This document shows, piece after piece, positions 35,740-43,274 of a DNA stretch of 64,000 nucleotides. The notes beneath the pieces are model-generated. The model searched no databases, had not been told where the DNA came from, and worked only from the letters and a program-made list of their open reading frames with translations. This DNA comes from an uncultured Paracoccaceae bacterium. Lineage in GTDB: Bacteria; Pseudomonadota; Alphaproteobacteria; Rhodobacterales; Rhodobacteraceae. How positions within the stretch are numbered: the first letter of the stretch is position 1; the number at the start of each line of letters is the position of its first letter. The position numbers and the translations under genes are program-made. The DNA is taken from NCBI GenBank assembly GCA_947488175.1, contig CANKYO010000003.1:62001-126000 (forward strand). The letters run 5' to 3'.

Positions 35740-37265
35740 TTGCGGATATCAAGTTTTACATTTCGCTCTTCTTAAGGCGCTTTCATTATTTTTTGTTAGT
35801 TTTCATCATCTTCGCGACAACCGGTGCGGTGCTGGCCTATACTTTGCCGCCTGTTTATCGCGCGCAGGCCCGGCTGTTGGTCGAATCCCCGCAAATCCCC
35901 GATGACCTGGCACCGTCGACTGTGCGCGCCGGTGCCGCTGAACTGCTGCGTGTCATTGAGCAGCGCCTGCTGACCCGCGCCAACCTCTTGGATATCGCGC
36001 GTCGCTTCGATGTTTATCCTGATGCATCCACCATGAGCGCTGATGAAATTGTCAACGACATGCGGTCCCGTATCGGTTTCAGCCTGCCGCGTGACGGACA
36101 GACCACGGGATTGGTTTTTGTGTCATTCGAGGCGCCATCGGCAGAAACATCGTCAGAGGTTACAAATGATCTGCTGACCCAGATTCTGCAGCAAAATGTC
36201 GAATTGCGGACCACTGTGTCGGGTCAGACGCTGGATTTCTTCCAACAGGAAGTCAGCCGTCTGGATGCAGAGCTCGCGCAGCAGGATGCGCGCATTCTTC
36301 AGTTCAAGCTGGAGCACCGCGATGCGTTACCGGAAAGCCTGGACTATCGTCGCACCCGTCTATCGGCCTTGCAGGAACGGGTCTTGCAGATTGATCGCGA
36401 GTTCGCGGCCCTCTCGGACAGACGGACCCGGCTGGCAGAGCTATTCGAACAGACAGGACGGCTTGACCTTAATGAAGCCAGCTTGCCGCCTGAACAGCGC
36501 CAGTTGCGCGCCTTGCAGGATGAGCTGGCATCCGCGTTGGTCATCTATTCGCCGACCAATCCGCGTGTGCGGTCGTTGCAGGCCCGTGTCGCCGCGCTCG
36601 AAGAGATCGTGAAAGAGCAGATTGCCGGGACGACAGGTCGCCAGACTGAGCTGTTGACAGCCTATGATCTGCAGATTTCCGACATTGATGGGCAGATCAG
36701 CTTTCTGGCCGAACAAAAGACGTTGGTTGAGGCCGAGATGGAAGTGTTGATTGCCACCATCAACGCAACGCCAGAGAACGCCATCACATTGGGTACTTTG
36801 GAACGCAACTATGAAAACATCCAGATGCAGTTCAATCAGGCCACTGAGGCGTTGAGCGAAGCGCGCACCGGTGACCGGATTGAGGCGATGTCAAAAGGGC
36901 AACGCATTGTGGTGATTGAACAGGCTACAGTCCCAAGCGGACCGTTTAAGCCCAATAGAAAACTGATTCTGGCTGGTGGTGCCGCCGGTGGCATGGCGGC
37001 GGGTGTTGGTCTGATCTTTTTGCTAGAGCTTCTGAACCGCGCGATCCGCCGCCCCGTTGAATTGACAAATTCGCTGGGTATCAAGCCGTTTGCGACGTTG
37101 CCCTACATGATGACCGGCGGACAGAAAGCAACACGCACACTGATCATCGTGCTGATCTTGCTGGTTGTCGGTCTGGGTGTGCCCGCTGGCCTGTTCTTTG
37201 TGCATACGAATGTCATGCCGATCGATATCATTGTCGATAAAGTGCGCGGCGTAGTGGGAATTTAG
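35736..37265 (+). CDS. Wzz-family chain-length determinant (polysaccharide co-polymerase)
   Basis: This 509-residue inner-membrane protein has the Wzz pattern. An N-terminal helix (HYFLLVFIIFATTGAVLAYTL) is followed by VYRAQARLLVESPQIP. A long periplasmic coiled coil covers about 160-370 (LDFFQQEVSRLDAELAQQDARILQFK and similar). The C-terminal P-rich helix segment PSGPFKPNRKLILAGGAAGG is followed by a further helix (LIIVLILLVVGLGVPAGLFF). It sets polymer length together with the kinase encoded next. The ATG overlaps the ATPase stop; its own stop abuts the kinase start. Confidence 0.92.
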   Translation: MIADIKFYISLFLRRFHYFLLVFIIFATTGAVLAYTLPPVYRAQARLLVESPQIPDDLAPSTVRAGAAELLRVIEQRLLTRANLLDIARRFDVYPDASTMSADEIVNDMRSRIGFSLPRDGQTTGLVFVSFEAPSAETSSEVTNDLLTQILQQNVELRTTVSGQTLDFFQQEVSRLDAELAQQDARILQFKLEHRDALPESLDYRRTRLSALQERVLQIDREFAALSDRRTRLAELFEQTGRLDLNEASLPPEQRQLRALQDELASALVIYSPTNPRVRSLQARVAALEEIVKEQIAGTTGRQTELLTAYDLQISDIDGQISFLAEQKTLVEAEMEVLIATINATPENAITLGTLERNYENIQMQFNQATEALSEARTGDRIEAMSKGQRIVVIEQATVPSGPFKPNRKLILAGGAAGGMAAGVGLIFLLELLNRAIRRPVELTNSLGIKPFATLPYMMTGGQKATRTLIIVLILLVVGLGVPAGLFFVHTNVMPIDIIVDKVRGVVGI

Positions 37266-37267
37266 TG

Positions 37268-38098
37268 ATGGATCATATTCGTACCGCGATCGAACAGGCC
37301 CGTAAGGAGCGCGAACTTAACAAGCAGAAACGCGACAATCCGTTTACCGCCCCGCTACAGTTGTCACCTGATGAGGCGAAGCTCGCGCTGGAGCAGTTGT
37401 GGCAGAAGTTGCCGGACCACGACATCAATCCCAAGCGGCTGACCCGCAATCGTGTCATGACATATGCGGCTAATGCGGCGGCGACACCTTTTGACGTGAT
37501 GCGCACCAACCTGCTGCATGAGATGCGCAGCAACAAATGGCGGCGGGTCGCCATCACATCGCCTGGCAGCAAATGCGGAAAGACAACGATTAGTCTGAAT
37601 CTCGCTTTTAGCCTCGCCCGTCAGCGTGACATTCGTGTGATGGTGATCGAATTGGATATGCGTCGCCCGGCTATCGCTAGGATACTGGGCATGCGTCACA
37701 ACACCAATTTTGCTTCGGTTCTTGCAGTGCAAACCAAGGTTGATGACAGCATTCAACGGGTCGGTGACAATCTGGCCTTTGCGGTGCCGCAAAGCTCGAA
37801 CCAAAGCCCGGCGGAGTTGCTGCAGAGCGTTCATGCGGCCCATGTCATTGATGCGATCGAACAACGCTATCAGCCTGATATCATGATCTTTGATATGCCA
37901 CCGATGCTGGTTGCCGACGATACGATTGCCTTTACCGATCAGATTGACTGCATGCTGCTTGTCGGCGCGGCAGAGACGACGACGATGGATGAAATCCACC
38001 GCTGCAAGCAAGATCTGGAGGCGCGGACCAATCTACTGGGCGTCGTGTTAAACAAGTGCCGCTATGTTGATACTGCGGAAAGCTATGGCACCTACTGA
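37268..38098 (+). CDS. CpsD/CapB-like bacterial tyrosine kinase (Wzz partner)
   Basis: A 276-residue P-loop kinase, the cytoplasmic partner of the Wzz-like protein. Walker A is PGSKCGKTT (99-107), Walker A' VIELDMRRP and Walker B IMIFDMPPML. N-terminal AIEQARKEREL is typical of XrtA-associated and CpsD-like kinases. The C-terminus is short and holds only three tyrosines (YVDTAESYGTY), so the usual autophosphorylated tyrosine cluster is minimal. The ATG at 37268 is preferred; a GTG one codon upstream overlaps the Wzz stop. Its last 7 nt overlap a convergent membrane protein gene. Confidence 0.88.
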   Translation: MDHIRTAIEQARKERELNKQKRDNPFTAPLQLSPDEAKLALEQLWQKLPDHDINPKRLTRNRVMTYAANAAATPFDVMRTNLLHEMRSNKWRRVAITSPGSKCGKTTISLNLAFSLARQRDIRVMVIELDMRRPAIARILGMRHNTNFASVLAVQTKVDDSIQRVGDNLAFAVPQSSNQSPAELLQSVHAAHVIDAIEQRYQPDIMIFDMPPMLVADDTIAFTDQIDCMLLVGAAETTTMDEIHRCKQDLEARTNLLGVVLNKCRYVDTAESYGTY

Positions 38099-38676
38099 TT
38101 CCGGTCGGCCCGCAAATTCAGTATGCAGGCAGTGAGGATCATCAATGGCCCGGCCATTTCCATGATCCAGTTCACCCTTATGTTCTGGAACCGCATGTTG
38201 ATAAGCTGATCCATGTGGTGAAAGCCCACCGCTCTTACGGCCACAAATGCCAACACAACTGACAATCCAATCAGCGCCAGTCCGGTCCGACGCATGGTAC
38301 CGCGAAGGATCGTCAAGGTTATGATTGCCAGCAGCGACATCAAAGCCAACAAAACGATGATAAAGCCCACCTGAACAATCCGTCGTGAGCCGTACCAACC
38401 TTGCAACTGGGCCATACAACGGGCGCTCGCGGTCAGTAATGACTGAAGGTCCAGCTGCTTGTTGATTGCCAACAAAATCATGATCAAGCCAAGCGCGCGC
38501 CAAAAGAACCGCTCGCGACCCGCCGACGTATAGGGGAAGCGGCCACTGCTCGCCGTTCGAAATGCTGCAAGTCCTGTCAGCACGTAAACTGCGACAATGA
38601 CCCAACCCATGATGCCGGGGTCACCAATGCCGACCTGCCATGTGCGATGCGCGCAGTTCCAGATTGTCGTCAGCAC
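38092..38676 (-). CDS. Multi-spanning membrane protein, unknown function
   Basis: 194 residues from a GTG at 38676, preceded by AGAGGG at a suitable distance. Four or five hydrophobic helices are visible (MGWVIVAVYVLTGLAAF, FWRALGLIMILLAINKQLD, VGFIIVLLALMSLLAIITL, GLALIGLSVVLAFVAV, AGPLMILTACILNL). The INKQLDLQSLL and RVNWIMEMAG motifs look like a conserved Rhodobacteraceae family; I recall such proteins carrying misleading labels such as isopropylmalate isomerase, which the sequence does not support. It overlaps the kinase gene tail-to-tail and is divergent from the exosortase gene. Role in the polysaccharide locus is inferred only from position. Confidence 0.75.
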   Translation of the reverse strand: MLTTIWNCAHRTWQVGIGDPGIMGWVIVAVYVLTGLAAFRTASSGRFPYTSAGRERFFWRALGLIMILLAINKQLDLQSLLTASARCMAQLQGWYGSRRIVQVGFIIVLLALMSLLAIITLTILRGTMRRTGLALIGLSVVLAFVAVRAVGFHHMDQLINMRFQNIRVNWIMEMAGPLMILTACILNLRADRNQ

Positions 38677-38899
38677 CTTAATTCCCTCTGATGAATGGAT
38701 CCTCGCAGCTTATCGAGCTAAGACCGTTGCGCAAACTGTGGTTGGCGATGGGGATGGCCTGTCATTGGCTCGAGAGACCGGGGCCAGATCAGCACATCAC
38801 GACATTCTTTGTTGCAAATGGTAGCGTTTTTTGTGCCACTGCGGTATGACGGACGCCGTTATCTCATTTATGCAATTTCAGTAGTCCTTACCAAGTTTC

Positions 38900-40495
38900 A
38901 TGTCGCAGACACCTACAATCTCGCAACCATTTGGACGGGTCGCCCCCCTGTTTACTTGGGGTATGTTCTGGCTTTTCGTCATGACGATCGGCGCCGGCAT
39001 TTTTTTTGACGAGGGTATTCAAGAGCTGCTGACCGCGTGGCAGTTGCCGGAATATAGTCATGGCCCGCTGATCCCGATCTTGTCGGCGCTTTTGTTCCTG
39101 CGCCAGCTAAAGTCAGTACCTGTCGATATGTCTGTGCAACTGGATCGTCGACCGGGCATTGTTCTTTTGGTATTCGCGCTGCTCTTGGCGCTCGCGGGCA
39201 AGTTGATCGGTATTGGTGATTTTGTCACATACGGTCTTATCCTTTGGGTTGGCGCGCTTTTGCTGATCAGTTTTGGCTGGAAACAGGGCAAGCATTTCTG
39301 GCCACCCGTTCTGCATCTGGTGTATATGCTGCCTTTGCCTGGCGCGCTCTACTACGGCGTTTCGACGTATCTGCAGGGCGTTTCATCAGAGCTCGGCGTT
39401 TATTTTCTTAAGCTGCTGCAAGTGCCGGTTTTCCTTGAGGGTAACATCATCGACCTTGGGGTTTACAAACTTCACGTCGCGGAAGCCTGCTCTGGGTTAC
39501 GTTACCTTTTCCCGATCCTGAGCTTTTCCTATATCTTCGCGGTCCTTTACCGGGGTCCCACATGGCATAAGGCGGTTCTGCTGATATCGGCGGCGCCGAT
39601 CACGATCTTCATGAATGCGGTACGCATCGCGATTGCCGGCGTCATCGTCAACAGCTACGGCGTCGCGCATTTGGAGGGGTTTTCGCACTTCTTCGAAGGT
39701 TGGGTAATCTTCGTGGCCTGCATTCTGCTTCTGTTTCTTTTGGCTTGGGGCATGTTGTTTTTGCGTCGGGACAAGATGCGGCTGACCGATGCGCTTGATC
39801 TGGATACACGCGGCTTGGGTGAGCAGTTCATGCGTCTGCAGTATCTGCAGCCATCGCGGGCATTTGTCGGCAGTACAATTCTTGTCGTGTTGATGGCCGT
39901 CACCTGGCAGGCCTTGCCCAAGCGGGACATCGTAAATGTGTCCCGAACGCCATTTGCATTATTTCCAACCGAGATCGGGCCGTGGCAAGCCGGATCACAG
40001 CGTGCGTTGGCCCCAACTATCGAGCAGATCCTCGCAGCTGATGATTACTACTCGGCCACGTTGACCCATCCTGATCGGGCAGATCAGGTCGAGCTTTTCA
40101 TCGCGTGGTACGCTAATCAGAACAAAGGTGGGGTTCATTCGCCAGAGGTTTGCCTGCCCGGCGCAGGCTGGGAGATTGCGGCACTTGGTCAGGTCGATGC
40201 GCCCTTCGCCAGCGATACGCCTTTCACCTTGAACCGGGCGATCATCCAAAAGGATGCGAGCCGGATGCTGGTCTACTACTGGTTTGAACAGCAAGGCCAG
40301 CGGACGGCCTCGACCTTGACCGCCAAGATGCAACTTTTGCAGGGCAAAATCACCAATGGTCGCAACGACAGTGCGATTGTGCGGCTGATCACGCCCATTG
40401 ACGGCCCAAGCGGCATGCCAGCGGCGGAGGCACGGCTAAACGAAGCAAGCCAAAATCTACTTAGCCAATTGCCAAGGTTCATACCTGACGTGTAA
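38900..40495 (+). CDS. xrtD: Exosortase with fused EpsI domain (XrtD type)
   Basis: A 531-residue inner-membrane exosortase. Residues 1-300 carry about eight helices with the catalytic set of the family: Cys197 in VAEACSGLRYLFP, Arg242 in MNAVRIAIAG, His263 in GFSHFFEGW. The N-terminal EYSHGPLIP signature is present. Residues about 335-531 are an EpsI domain with the hallmark FIAWYANQNKGGVHSPEVCLPGAGW. This fusion is the VPLPA-CTERM exosortase D arrangement seen in Rhodobacteraceae. Exosortases are thought to cleave and transfer proteins with short C-terminal sorting domains; no such substrate is encoded in the window. The ATG at 38900 has only a weak ribosome site. Confidence 0.9.
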   Translation: MSQTPTISQPFGRVAPLFTWGMFWLFVMTIGAGIFFDEGIQELLTAWQLPEYSHGPLIPILSALLFLRQLKSVPVDMSVQLDRRPGIVLLVFALLLALAGKLIGIGDFVTYGLILWVGALLLISFGWKQGKHFWPPVLHLVYMLPLPGALYYGVSTYLQGVSSELGVYFLKLLQVPVFLEGNIIDLGVYKLHVAEACSGLRYLFPILSFSYIFAVLYRGPTWHKAVLLISAAPITIFMNAVRIAIAGVIVNSYGVAHLEGFSHFFEGWVIFVACILLLFLLAWGMLFLRRDKMRLTDALDLDTRGLGEQFMRLQYLQPSRAFVGSTILVVLMAVTWQALPKRDIVNVSRTPFALFPTEIGPWQAGSQRALAPTIEQILAADDYYSATLTHPDRADQVELFIAWYANQNKGGVHSPEVCLPGAGWEIAALGQVDAPFASDTPFTLNRAIIQKDASRMLVYYWFEQQGQRTASTLTAKMQLLQGKITNGRNDSAIVRLITPIDGPSGMPAAEARLNEASQNLLSQLPRFIPDV

Positions 40496-40570
40496 AATTA
40501 GATATTGAAAGCCAGAAGCGGGCCTGACGGCTCGGAATCCGAGCCAAAAACCCTTTGAGTGGAAGTTACT

Positions 40571-41410
40571 ATGACCAAACCTGTTTATGCCATTGATCCT
40601 GAAACCCTGCTGATTTCATCCGCAGCAGCGCGCGAAGCGGCCGCGCCGGCTGCCGAGGCCTATCAGTCACAAGAACCTTATGCGCATGGGTCGTTCGACA
40701 ACTTTCTGCCTCCCGAGATTCTGGAGCGGGTCAAGGAAGAATTGAAAGAGCTTCCCGAAGCCGAAAGCAGCTTTAACCGTGCGCAGGAAAAGCTGAAAAC
40801 CAGCTATATCCCTGAGCGTCTGCCGCCCTACACCCGCAGTCTGTTCTATGCGCTGAACTCCAGACCGTTCATCGCGTTTCTTGAGGAACTGACAGGCATT
40901 GATGGCCTGATCCCTGATCCCTATTTCATCGGAGCGGGTATTCATGTGGTCGCAAACGGTGGCCATCTGGATATCCACGCCGACTTTAATCACCACGGCA
41001 AGATGAACCTCGAACGCCGTTTGAACGTCCTCATCTACCTCAACAAAGACTGGAAGGAAGAATGGGGCGGTTCGTTTGAGGTTTGGGACAAGAATATGAA
41101 CGGCAAAGTCAAAAGCTTTGTGCCGCTGTTCAACCGCATGGTGTGTTTCAACACTTCTTCAGATTCTTGGCATGGAAACCCCGAGACGGTGAACCATCCA
41201 GAAGGCGAGCCGCGCATGTCGATCGCGCTTTATTACTATACGGCGTCTTGGGACGAGACCCGCAAGTCACATAGCACTTTGTTCAAGCCTCGTCCGGGGA
41301 CAGCCGACCAGCGCGACAAGCTGGAAGCGCGGCATGCGACGATGCGTAACCTGCTGCCACCTTTCCTCTACCGCCGCTTGGCGCCGCGGTTGCGCCGACT
41401 TGGTATCTGA
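40571..41410 (+). CDS. 2-oxoglutarate/Fe(II)-dependent dioxygenase (prolyl-hydroxylase-like)
   Basis: 279 residues from the ATG at 40571, which has GGAAG 6 nt upstream; a GTG four codons earlier is possible. The double-stranded beta-helix core shows the iron triad His136-x-Asp138 (LDIHADFN) and His201 (DSWHGNP), with Arg215 (RMSIALYYY) for 2-oxoglutarate. These are prolyl 4-hydroxylase-like motifs; such enzymes occur in EPS and glycan loci, but the substrate is unknown. The N-terminus SYIPERLPPYTRSLFYALNSRPFIAFLEELTGI matches the bacterial 2OG-FeII_Oxy_3 group. It follows the exosortase gene by 75 bp and abuts the convergent SGNH-like gene. Confidence 0.88.
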   Translation: MTKPVYAIDPETLLISSAAAREAAAPAAEAYQSQEPYAHGSFDNFLPPEILERVKEELKELPEAESSFNRAQEKLKTSYIPERLPPYTRSLFYALNSRPFIAFLEELTGIDGLIPDPYFIGAGIHVVANGGHLDIHADFNHHGKMNLERRLNVLIYLNKDWKEEWGGSFEVWDKNMNGKVKSFVPLFNRMVCFNTSSDSWHGNPETVNHPEGEPRMSIALYYYTASWDETRKSHSTLFKPRPGTADQRDKLEARHATMRNLLPPFLYRRLAPRLRRLGI

Positions 41411-42349
41411 TCAGGTCTGGGGTAGTCCGGCCTTGGGATAGTTTTGCACGACCTCCCATACGACGGTTTGCATTAGCTGGGCGGCCTCTGCTGATGGAGC
41501 GGTCGCATCGCTGCCGTCCGCGCGCTTGAGGGCATAGGGGAGCCCGACAGGTGATGTTTGGTACAACACTGCGTAGTGGGTGAGCGCCACAAGATAGGAC
41601 CCAAGATCGTTGAAGTGAATCTGATCGCTGAACAGGTCAGATCGACCGCCAATTCCGTCCACCCCGCCCCGTGCCTCAATCTCGCGCACGAATTTTGCCA
41701 TGACCTGCCCGGCGGGGATCACCGTGATCGGTCGCGGATCATCCATGCGTGACACCGCCGGGCGCAGCACGCCATCCTCCCAATAACGGGTCAGATCCTG
41801 GTCCAGCCGTTCAAGCCAGCCATCCGGATCGTCAAGCGGGTGCCAGCTTTCGTACAGATAGACGCGGACCGATGGGTTGGCATCCCAACCGGCCTTTGCC
41901 CAAAGATGCAGGTATGTCGGCGCATCGTGGTATTTGATCGCGTCCCTGATCTCGACCATTTCGGTCAAGATGATCGCATCATAGTCGCCTGACGTGGCAG
42001 CCTGTTTTGCGTCGCGATATCTGGGATGATCATTTTCAGCATCAAAGCCGTTGATCTGTTCGTCCGGTTCCCAATGCGCCTTAAGCGGCGTACCCCAGCC
42101 AAGCTGGCTTTCGTATTGATGCCCGTCGCCAGCCAACTGCGCCAGCATGGCAGGCATGTCCCGCCCCACCAGGCTATGCCCCAAATGAAATACATGTTGG
42201 GGGCCATCGGGAACAGGTTGCGGCGATGCATAAAGCGCATCAAAGCTGGCCTGATCCATTGGGCGTGAGAAACCGAAACGGAATGCTGCCGCCAGAGCTG
42301 CGGCGGCCAAAAGAAAAATGACGAAAACTCTTCCACGTTGTAAGCGCAA
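41411..42349 (-). CDS. SGNH-hydrolase-like exported protein
   Basis: 312 residues with an N-terminal membrane anchor or signal (RGRVFVIFLLAAAALAAAFRFGF). The mature part shows FHLGHSLVGRDMPAMLAQLA (block I-like, nucleophile candidate Ser in GHSL), DAIILTEM, and SDQIHFNDLGSYLVAL (block V-like, with an Asp-x-x-His pair). This is consistent with an SGNH/GDSL esterase or acyltransferase acting outside the membrane, perhaps on acylated polysaccharide. The start is a TTG at 42349, chosen because AAGGAG lies 7 nt upstream; no ATG fits. Its stop directly abuts the stop of the 2OG oxygenase gene. Confidence 0.65.
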   Translation of the reverse strand: MRLQRGRVFVIFLLAAAALAAAFRFGFSRPMDQASFDALYASPQPVPDGPQHVFHLGHSLVGRDMPAMLAQLAGDGHQYESQLGWGTPLKAHWEPDEQINGFDAENDHPRYRDAKQAATSGDYDAIILTEMVEIRDAIKYHDAPTYLHLWAKAGWDANPSVRVYLYESWHPLDDPDGWLERLDQDLTRYWEDGVLRPAVSRMDDPRPITVIPAGQVMAKFVREIEARGGVDGIGGRSDLFSDQIHFNDLGSYLVALTHYAVLYQTSPVGLPYALKRADGSDATAPSAEAAQLMQTVVWEVVQNYPKAGLPQT

Positions 42350-42715
42350 TGCGTCGCTCCTTCTCTTGAAATGCAGATAAACTCACTCGCCAACATCATA
42401 TAGTATGCGGTTGCTGAAAGGCATCGTCATTGTTTCGCCGAGAGATACGTCAAAAGGGGTGCCTTAGCTTGTGTGTCATAGGACATTTGTTGCGATTGCG
42501 GCGACACTGTCTGCCCGACGCTGGATTCAGACGGCTTACAGCAGAAACAATATCGACCATCTGTCTCCATTGACTCCCCTCAGGCAAGAGATTTGACCTC
42601 ATCTCAGACAACAAACCGCTGCAATTTGGATGCCCCGAATCGCCACCATTGCATTGCAAATGCAGAAATATGCTTTGTGTCATTGACCTTAGGGTAAAGT
42701 AATCGGCACGGGGCG

Positions 42716-42740
42716 CTTTGCCATATTTTCGCCACAAATG
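42716..42740. promoter_or_regulatory. Second copy of the AT-centred GCC operator-like site
   Basis: TTTGCCATATTTTCGCCACAAA lies in the long gap before the PA14/G8 gene and matches the 34614-34635 site at 18 of 22 positions. It is 370 bp from the SGNH-like start and about 540 bp from the PA14/G8 start, so which gene it serves is unclear. Confidence 0.35.
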
Positions 42741-42891
42741 ACCGCGCGCGCTTTAGTTCCATTGTACTAAAAATGGAAACAAAAATTATCCCTTGCCCCG
42801 AGGTCACGGGTGATTGTCGCTTACTCCGGTTTGACCGGTCGGCAAAATGTCGCCCGAAAGACTGCCCGCCATACACCGTTGTTGAACGCAA

Positions 42892-42905
42892 ATGGGTCGA
42901 CCCAT
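42892..42905. promoter_or_regulatory. Perfect 14-bp palindrome
   Basis: ATGGGTCGACCCAT reads the same on both strands, about 370 bp upstream of the PA14/G8 gene. Suited to a dimeric regulator, but no second copy was seen. Confidence 0.3.
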
Positions 42906-43274
42906 ATTACCCCTAGGCCGACAAGGATTCGGCCTGAATATAACGACCCTGAAGAAGACCAAAATGACCCGGAAAACATATAATTTTCAATGCTTTGTGC
43001 ATAAATCGGCGCAAGGTAGTTGGCGCCGGTGGAGTCTGGGTCTGAGTGCCGCCGGGTCGTCAATGGCAGCGATTTTTCCAAGAACCGTTAGTCATTTTTT
43101 CAGAAACAGTAGGATATGCCGTCGGAAACAATCTGCCCGATTGTTTGGACACAGTTTTACCACAACAGGGCCTTTCGCAAGCCGCCGCGCATGCTGAGTA
43201 TTGCGTGGTACCTAAACACTCACACCACACCGAGTTGCCTCTTTTCCTAGTGACCCCACCCAAAGGAAGAAAGA

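Larger units (their letters stand above)
42350..43274. other. 925-bp non-coding region upstream of the PA14/G8 protein
   Basis: No convincing gene: short open frames lack ribosome sites and family features. It contains the TTGCATTGCA..TGC element (42649-42663), the dyad at 42716-42740, TTCCAT (42757-42762) facing ATGGAA (42773-42778), and the palindrome at 42892-42905. The ribosome site AAGGAAG of the next gene lies at 43263-43269. Promoters for both flanking genes are expected here. Confidence 0.6.

Noticed and set aside
42892..43197. Possible small basic protein upstream of the PA14/G8 gene
   Set aside because: No ribosome site, no family likeness, and composition typical of non-coding DNA.
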